Shown here one piece after another: positions 56,656 through 64,000 of a stretch of DNA of 64,000 bases. Origin of the DNA: Camelus bactrianus (Eukaryota > Chordata > Mammalia > Artiodactyla > Camelidae); the NCBI RefSeq assembly GCF_048773025.1, contig NW_027413960.1:5707945-5771944 (forward strand), written 5' to 3'. The notes below the pieces were generated by a model that saw only the letters and a list, made by a program, of their open reading frames with translations, made no database searches and was not told where the DNA came from. The position numbers and the translations under genes are program-made. Numbering within the stretch: the stretch's first letter is position 1; each line of letters opens with the position of its first letter.

Positions 56656-59052
56656 GTGAGCCTGGGGCCCCAGCCCCCCAGTCTAAGTGAGGTACCGCCT
56701 GCCCTTGGAAATATTAGTTTCTTTTCCTCTTCTCCCCTTCTTCTCCTGCCAAATGGAGACCTTGTTCTCTTGTTCCTAAAACCTCCATTATGGGACTCCT
56801 TTACTCTCCCCAGCTGCAAAAGATACACAACCAAACGGCTCTGAGGTCACCCAGCCATGACCTCCTTCTGACCTTTTCCCTCTGCAGAGCAGTCCCCCAC
56901 CCCCGCCTCGCTTTATGGTCTTACAGACTTGAGCCCAGCTTAGTCTCCTCATCCTCGGTTAAAAAGTGCACACACATTGGGCACAGTGCCTGCCAAGGGA
57001 CGTGTGAGCGTTTCCAGGACGGCCCAGATTTTAAAAAATCCAATCTCCTTGTCAGACCACGTTTCCAATTACACTTCTCAGTTTGGGATTTGGGAAATGT
57101 GGTCACTGTAGGTAGGAGCCTACCTCTTTAGAGGCAGATGCACAATTATGTATAATAATGTACCTCCTGAAGATGCATAATGAATGATAATTAAGATATT
57201 TACATTATGCACATGTGCTTTCAGCCCCAGGACTCCAATTCAAAACGCCAGTTGTTCCTTAACATAAAATGAGATTCATGACAATTCTTCCTAGAACTTT
57301 ATCTCAAATGTTTTCTTCCAGCTCTATGAAGTACAAAGGGAGACTGGAATCAGAGTGCTGGTATATCACCCATCTTGAATTTTCCAGGCAGTCCAAGTTT
57401 CAAAGCATGTGTCCCCGATTGGGGTAAATACAATCTTCATGCAAAAATAATTCAACCATGAGGTTTGGTTAATTTACTTCTTAAATAGTCAGTTCCATTT
57501 TAAAGAACCTACTGGGTACCCCATATGATGACAACCATCACCTTTTTTAATTTACTAGCAGCTGTTTTTCTCTTCCCCTTCCCCTCTCACCCATCTCCAA
57601 AAAAGGAAAATCTCAGGTCACTTTTGGCTCCCTAGGTGTTTAGTAATGTGTGTGTGAAGATTTGTCATTATCATTCCTATTTCCTGTATGATTTCAGTAT
57701 GTTTAAGAACCTGTTGCCATGCATGGCTCTAATCACCTTGTTGTCACTTCTTTGGATGATGAGAGAGAAATGCCTAATATTCACTTTAGAGAACATTCTA
57801 GAATATATAACTTACAATGCAATTAAATAGATCTGGGGGGTTCTTATCCTGTGTATCTGGTGATGTTTGAGGTAGAGAGAAGTGGTCGTGAAGTAAAGAG
57901 GCACTTCTTTATTTTTTTCCCTCCAGCATTGTACTAGAAAAATTTCAAGTCTATAGCGAACTTGAAAGAATTTTACAATGAACAGCATTCAAGGGTTTTA
58001 GAACTATAAAGACAGCAATCTCCTTTTGGTTTCCCCTAGTACACTCTGACCAGGCGAGCCTGGGCAGGGGCATTTTGGTCTCTGTCCTTCTGAACAGTAT
58101 GCACCTCAATGGGACAGTCATTTGTAATCTGAACTAACTGTATGTACTGTCTCAGCAAATGACTGTAAGTACAGTATATTTCTTAAAATGCCCAAAGGTC
58201 TTTGCTATTTAAAGAACACTGGTGACTCCCTTGCCCTGCCTGGGACTGCCCCCACTGTCTGCCCTGATCCCAGCCCACCCACTTGTGTATCCCAACTCTC
58301 CTTCCAGCTGCAGGGCCAATCATTGGGGAACGTGAACATCTAGACCACGGGGAATATTTAGTTGCTACCTCCCAAAGACAGTTTAATGAAGCTGGAAGAA
58401 AAATTTTCAAGCAAATGTCACAGGGAACATCCAGCAATCTGAGGTCACCTTATTAGACAGAGAAATAGCTGTCTTCCCTTTTATTTGGCTCCTGATTCCT
58501 GTCAAGCTTGAGTAAATCATAACACAGGGTTATTTCAATTCTTCCTGCCACGAAGGCAAGGCAGATTACTAAAATTACAAAATACAGGTGGTAAAAGTAC
58601 TCGGGGGAGACTGGAGTCCTCATCAATTGGTGCCCACCCAAATGAGTCAGAACTCGAGAGGCTAGAGAGGCTACTCCCCAAAATAGTCATTTCAAAGGGT
58701 TTATTCATTTTAAACAAGTCCTAGCTCTGCATCTGAATTGGAAAATATGTGTGTGTATTAATTATAACATTTATAATACAGAAGGTAATCATAGCTTGTA
58801 AATTCTAGACTCTTTAATTCAAAGACTTCAAGGAACTTTACAAGTATCAATTACTTCTTTTAACTTCCCTGTGAAACAGATACGTATCAGTACAGCCATT
58901 TATATTTCTTAACAAGTACCCGACAAACTTTCTTATTTTGGCTTTAAAATTTATATTGGATATAAAGCATCTAGTGTGTATATGTGACAATACTTTGCAT
59001 ATATATAACACCTTTTTCCTAAGAGCTCTAAGTACTTAAGAGGTATCTTCAC
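56656..59052. other. Unassigned sequence with a possible conserved element
   Basis: About 2.4 kb with no repeat family or exon recognised. The part 57130-57225 has an octamer-like 'atgcataatgaat' and 'gataattaagatattt', and may be a conserved non-coding element. Confidence 0.4.
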
Positions 59053-59065
59053 AAAAGCCTTTGAG

Positions 59066-59196
59066 TATCTTGTAATAACCTTTAATGAAAAAGAATATGA
59101 AAAAGAATATATGTATATATATGCATGCCTGGGACATTGTGCTGTACACCAGAAATTGACACACTGTAACTGACTATACTTCAATTAAAAAAATTG
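59066..59196 (+). mobile_element. Very short recent L1, even-toed-ungulate type
   Basis: Only about 131 bp of L1 3' end: 'gaaaaagaatatatgtatat', 'attgtgctgtacaccagaaa', 'aactgactatacttcaatta' and an A-rich tail. It is bounded by a perfect 13-bp duplication, aaaagcctttgag, at 59053-59065 and 59197-59209. Confidence 0.93.
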
Positions 59197-59209
59197 AAAA
59201 GCCTTTGAG

Positions 59210-60139
59210 GTAGATAGGATGGGGCACTATCATTTTGGACTTCTAGATGGGAAAACAGAAAAGCCGGACTTAAGTTGCACTGGCACACAGCAACTGAGTG
59301 AAAGGCTGAGATCCACTTTCTTATCCCAGAGAGCAGATTGGGCAAAAACCAATTTCCTGGCAGAACTCGGTGGAAGAACCACATTCTCAGTAAGCAAAAC
59401 TCTGAACCTGAGTTTTACTTTTGCATTACTTTCGGGTTGTAGCTAGACCTTTGCTGGGCAAAATCTAATTTTCTCATTCTAAAAAATAATGCTTAAAAAG
59501 AAATAAATTCCTATTCAACTACTGTAGGAAATATCAAGATGAACTGTACATGGTCTCAGCTCTCCAGGAGCTTCTCAAATATCCCCTGAAAGAAGGAACC
59601 CCTGTTGATAGGCTAGACTTTATGTCATTACATGAAGGTGAAGGTGGAGGTGATGGGGCCCAGGTGCCCCAGAGGCTTCCTCCAGAGCTCTGACTTCAAG
59701 TAAAGAAAATCAGCCAAACAAGACTGTTCTTCAGGCCCTAGATTTAATGAACAGGATTGCAGGAGTCCTTCCAAAGCCTTAGGCAAGTCACAAATTCCTT
59801 CTCTCAGTTTCTACACCATCTTAAAAGGAAGTTAACAACCTCCCAGGGCATTTTGTGAAGATGCATTCACAATTACCAAACGCTTTGAAGATTGTAAGTG
59901 TTGTTCCTATAGTGTCGTGTAGCCTTAGTCAGAAATTCTGCAAGACTTAACTCCCTACTTATTTCTTATCCTTTAAATGCACTGAATCCCTTCAGGGTGA
60001 CTTGAAATGAAAATGTTTATTTGACTCTCATCCAATTCTAGGCAGAATAGGTATTCCTCATTAAGATTCAAGATAAAATGTAAATATTTCTATTAAGTAT
60101 TTCTTTATATGCTACATTTAAAAATCTTTGATTGTATTG
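59210..60139. other. Unassigned sequence
   Basis: About 0.9 kb with no family or exon recognised. Confidence 0.4.
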
Positions 60140-60300
60140 AGTCAGAACCAGAAAATCAGATGACGCTTTAGCGATCAATCCCGACCCCTCTCATTTTACA
60201 AATGAGAGAACTGAGGCCCAGAGAGGGGAAAGGATCTGTCAAGGGTCAAATAGTAGGACAATAGCAGTTTTCTTGACTCTTTCTACGTTCTGTGCTTTTT
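60140..60300 (-). mobile_element. MIR3-like SINE fragment
   Basis: The plus strand has 'cattttacaaatgagagaac', 'gaggcccagagagggga' and 'ctgtcaagggtcaaatag'. Confidence 0.7.
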
Positions 60301-60339
60301 CTAAAATGACACTTAACCACGTTCCTTAAAAGACAATAA

Positions 60340-61346
60340 AATAAAATTTTATCAGAAGATGCAAATTTTTGATATTTTGCATATACACTGGCACACATTC
60401 ACATGCCAGAAATTCGTTCCTCCCTGTCTTCTCTTCTCCACCCAATCCCTTCATAGGTCTTGCTTTCTTTTCCACAAAGAAGATTGAGGCCAGCAGTGAG
60501 AGCGTCCTCAAGCTCCACCCACCACATCTACATAAATACTTATTCTTGTTTGCCACACCCCCACCTTGTCCTCCCCACAGATAGCAATTCCTCTGGACTC
60601 ATGACCATAATATCTTGCCCCATCTCTTATACCTTCCCCTAGGCCTATGAAGACATTCCACATGCACTCATCTACTTTTGAAAAACCATTCCTTAATCCG
60701 AATCCCTCCCTTCCAGAATATTCAACTACCTGCTGGTCTACATGTAAATGTCTCATAGACACCACACATTCAACTCATCCGAAATTTAACTCATCCTCTC
60801 CACATTCAAACTTGCTTGGTCCCCAGGCTGCCCTTCCCAGTAAGTGACACCAATGGGCTGTTCAAGTTAGAAACCTGGAATCATTCTTGATTCCTTCCTC
60901 CCCATCAAGCTCCTCATCCAACCACTCAGCTTTAATGAGATCATGCCCTTTGACTTTCCAGGTGGCATATGGCACTTGCTACTTAGGCATCACTTGGAAC
61001 CTTGTTCGAAATGCAAATCACAGACCCACTCCAGATCTGATGAACCAGAATCTGCATGTTAACATGTGGCTCTTAGACACAATCAAGTTGTGGAAGCACT
61101 GCTTTAGGCAGTGTTTGTGAAGGACACAACCACCTCCGTCTATGAGCAGCCCCATGCTTGCTCTCGTTCTGCAGGTACACTAGCTTTCCATCAGGTCCTT
61201 GATCCCCCATGCTCCTTTCCCCCACAAGGCTCAGACACGTGCTGTTCCGATGGCTTGGAACACTCTCCCCCTTTCTTCATCTGGATAACTCACATTAGCC
61301 TTTCTGACCTCAACTCAAATATCATCTGTTCTCTGATCTTCTGGCC
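60340..61346 (+). mobile_element. L2 LINE fragment with inserted MER5
   Basis: Pyrimidine-rich L2 order: 'gtaaatgtctcatagacacc', 'ggaatcattcttgattcctt', then after the MER5, 'gtgctgttccgatggcttgg' and 'cctcaactcaaatatcatc'. The copy ends where a hAT element begins. Confidence 0.75.
60975..61105 (+). mobile_element. MER5A-type hAT MITE
   Basis: It reads 'ggcatcacttggaaccttg', 'cgaaatgcaaatcacagacc', 'gatgaaccagaatctgcatg' and ends in 'tgtggaagcactgc'. It interrupts the L2 sequence. Confidence 0.75.
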
Positions 61347-61555
61347 CAGGGGTCAACAGATTTTCTTATAAAGGGACATAGTAAATACTGTCAGGTTTGC
61401 AAGCTGTGTAGTCTCTCTTGCAACAATTCAACTCTGCCACTGTAGTGCAAAAGCAATCTTAGATGACAAAACAAATGGGGGTGGCTGACTTCCAGTAAAA
61501 CTTCATTTGCAAAAACAGATCCCTGGCTGAATAATGGCTTGCAACTCAAAGTCTG
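61347..61555 (-). mobile_element. hAT-Charlie MITE, same family as at 53409
   Basis: It starts with 'caggggtcaacagattttc', then 'gggacatagtaaatactgtc', 'acaattcaactctgccactg' and 'cagtaaaacttcatttgc', the reverse order of the copy at 53409. The right end is worn. It inserted at or near the end of an L2. Confidence 0.8.
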
Positions 61556-61739
61556 TGCTGCCCCCTCCCCGTTCTCTGTTCTAGACGGGAACAGGAACCC
61601 CTGGTATGTGATCTCATAGCACCGTGCACCTTTTCTTCCCCCACTGATCACAGTTTGCTGTTACACATTCATTAGAGTAACTTTGGCATCACCACATCAG
61701 TATATTCAAACTACGTAAGCCATCAGACCAGATAGGGTC

Positions 61740-62300
61740 ACCTGGGAGGTGGACATAGCTAGAAAAGAGAAGGCCACGGACTAATCCTTAGGGCACTGCA
61801 GGGTTTAGGGGTTAGGAAGAGGAGGGGGAAGCAGCAACAACGACTGAGAAGTTAGTGGTTGGTGAAGTAAGAGTAAAACCCAAAGAGTGTGGTGTCCTGA
61901 AAGCCAAGTGAAGAACATGCTTGAAGAAGGAAACAGTGGCCAAGGGTGCCAAACTCTGTTCCTTGATGAAGACTGAGCAAGGACCACTGGATCTGACACC
62001 AAGGGAGCCACTAGTAGTCCTGACAAGAGTAGTTTTGGGGGAGGAAAGCCTGACTGCAGTGGGCTCGGAGGAGAATGGGAGGAGCAGAAGTGGGTTCTTT
62101 ACCAAGTATAGACAACTCTCTGGGTGAGTTTTGCTGTAAAGGGAAGCAGAGCCATGGGGGCAGTAGCTGGAGGAGGCTGTAAGGTCAAGGGAGGGTTTTA
62201 ATGATGAGAGAGATTATAGCATGTTCCCATGCGATAGGAAAGATCCAGGAGTAGGGGAAGAACTGATGAAGAATGAGGTTACGGCCAGTGCGGCTTATCT
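61740..62300 (-). mobile_element. L2 LINE fragment (reverse-transcriptase region)
   Basis: Reverse L2 order: 'gtgtggtgtcctgaaagcca', 'gtagtcctgacaagagtag', 'ggaggagaatgggaggagc', 'tatagacaactctctgggtg' and 'ttttgctgtaaagggaagc'. It matches the upstream end of the L2 at 33389. Confidence 0.9.
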
Positions 62301-62597
62301 GATTTGCTCTCACAGGGTGAGGTCTGACACCATAAATCTCCTTGAAAGCTGGGCCATTGGAATGACCAGCTGGAAAGGCTTGAGTCATGGATACAGTGGC
62401 CCTAGAAGAGGCCACCAGGCAGTTTTGTTCAACACTCTCCTGAACAACCTCTGTCCCTACAAACGTTTCACTGGACTGCGGGAGTCACACTAATTATAGT
62501 CATTTACAGAAACTGCTTAATATTTTGACACAATTACCACACAAATCATTTCTTATTTTAAATTTGTTGCAAATCTTATTTGATTATAATACTAATT

Positions 62598-64000
62598 TTT
62601 TTTAAATTGAAGTATAGTCGATTTACAATGCTGTGTTAGCTTCTGGTGCACAACATAATGATTCAGTTATACATATATATACATTCCTTTTCATATTCTT
62701 TTTCATTATAGGCCATTACAAGGTATTGAATATCGTCCCCCATGCTATACAGTAGGACCTTGTTGTTTACCTATTTTATATATAGTAGTGTGTATCTGCA
62801 AATCCCAAACTCCCAATTTATCCTTCCCCCATCCCCTTACCCTCCTGGTAAGCATAAGTTTGTTTTTTATGTCTGTGAGTCTGTTTTGTTTTGTAAATAA
62901 GTTCTTTTTTTTTTAGATTCCACATGAAAGTGATATCATATGACATTGTCTTTCTCTGTCTGGCTAACTTCACTTAGTATGATCATCTCTAGGTCCATCC
63001 ATATTGCTGCAAATGGCATTATTTCATTCTTTTTTATGCCTGAGTAGTATTCTATTGTATACATATACTACAACTTCTTTATCCAGTCCTCTGTCGATAA
63101 GACATTTAGGTTGTTTCCATGCCTTGGCTATTGTAAAATAGTGCTGCTATGAATACTGGGGTGCAGGTGTCTTTTCAAATTTAAAGTTTTCTCCAGATAT
63201 TTTCTGAATGGGATTGCTGGATCATACGGTAACTCTATTTTTAGTTTTTAAAGGAAACTCCATACTGTTCTCCATGACAGCTACACCAGCTTATTATATT
63301 CCCACCAATAGTGTAGGAGGGTTCCCTTTTCTCCACACATTCTTGAGCATTTATTGTTTGTGGACTTTTTAATGATGTCCATTCTGACCAGTGTGAGGTT
63401 ATACCTCATTGTAGTTTTGATTTGCATTTCTCTGATAGTGATGTTGAGCATCTTTTCATGTGCCTATTGGCCATCTGTATGTCTTCACTAGAGAGATGTC
63501 TATTCAAATGTTCTGTTCATTTTTTGACTGGGTTGTTTATTTTCTTGTTATTGAGTTGTATGAGCTGTTTGTATATTCTGGAAATAAAGCCCTTGTCAGT
63601 TGCTTCATTTGCAAATATTTTCTCCCATTCCATAGGTTGTCTTTTTGTTTTGTTTATAGTTTCCTTTGCTGTGCAAAAGCTTATAAGTTTAATTAGACCC
63701 CATTTGTTTATTTTTGCTTTTATTTCCTTATTGCTTTGGGAGACTGACCTAGGAGAACATTGCTATGACTCATGTCAGAGAATGTTTTGCCTATGTTCTC
63801 TTCTAGGAGATTTATAGTGTCCTATAAAGGCATTTTGAGTTTATTTTTGTGTATGGTGTGAGGGAATGTTCTAACTTCATTGATTTACAGGTGGCTGTCC
63901 GGTTTTCCCAGCACCACTTGCTGAAGAGATTGTCTTTTCTCCATTGTATGTTCTTGCCTCCTTTGTTGTAGATTAATTGATCATAAGTGTGTGGGTTTAT
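62598..64000 (-). mobile_element. Young L1, even-toed-ungulate type, runs off the edge
   Basis: Reverse order of an L1 3' end and ORF2: 'ttgaagtatagtcgatttac', 'gctatacagtaggaccttg', 'ctggctaacttcacttagt', 'gaatgggattgctggatc', 'ctgtgcaaaagcttataag' and 'gctgaagagattgtcttttc'. At least 1.4 kb is present, and the rest lies beyond the window. No long minus-strand frame is open, so ORF2 is already broken here. The 131-codon plus-strand frame (63422-63817) is an antisense shadow. Confidence 0.95.

Noticed and set aside
63422-63817. Plus-strand hydrophobic frame of 131 codons
   Set aside because: It is antisense to L1 ORF2 in the element at 62598-64000.

Overview
This window looks like non-coding nuclear DNA from a camelid (camel, llama, alpaca or vicuna group). 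The main evidence is five short SINEs with a tRNA-Ala-like head and an A/T-rich tail (about 22763, 26830, 27592, 48859 and 54711), which match my memory of the camelid Vic-1 family. LINE-1 3' ends of the even-toed-ungulate type support this (6222, 20409, 59066 and 62598). Older elements shared by all placental mammals make up much of the rest: L2, MIR, L1M, MLT1-type LTRs and hAT/MER5 DNA transposons. Family names come from recalled consensus sequences, not from a search.

I found no protein-coding gene, rRNA gene, true tRNA gene or CpG island that I can support. The longer reading frames are repeat translations, antisense shadows of LINEs, or frames without a recognisable domain. The window is best read as intergenic or intronic. 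One short stretch (36967-37137) has exon-like edges and is listed only as a weak candidate.

Layout. 1-7 kb: A/T-rich, with old L1 ends, an MLT1-type LTR, MIRs and a short younger L1. 8.5-15 kb: dense L2 and MIR copies, including an L2 split by an L1 and ending in a GGAA array. 15.7-21.6 kb: the 5' part of an L1 (5' UTR plus ORF1), several L2 pieces, and an MLT1 LTR split by a younger L1. 21.6-29.5 kb: MIRs, an L2 carrying a SINE, and two more SINEs. 29.4-31.3 kb: repeat-poor. 31.3-35.2 kb: L2-rich, with an L1 insertion bounded by a perfect 14-bp duplication and a tail-to-tail L2 pair. 36.7-44.3 kb: the most repeat-poor part, with one clean solo LTR. 44.3-49.2 kb: an L2 followed by two L1s in head-to-tail order. 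49.2-59 kb: scattered MLT1 LTRs, MIRs, a hAT element and a SINE in otherwise unassigned sequence. 59-64 kb: a tiny recent L1, an L2 with two DNA-transposon insertions, another L2, and a young L1 running off the window edge.

No new biological system was identified. The points most worth checking are unassigned stretches that may be conserved regulatory elements, the candidate exon, a perfect 11-bp-arm palindrome at 42732, the GGAA array, and the nested insertions, which give a relative time order.
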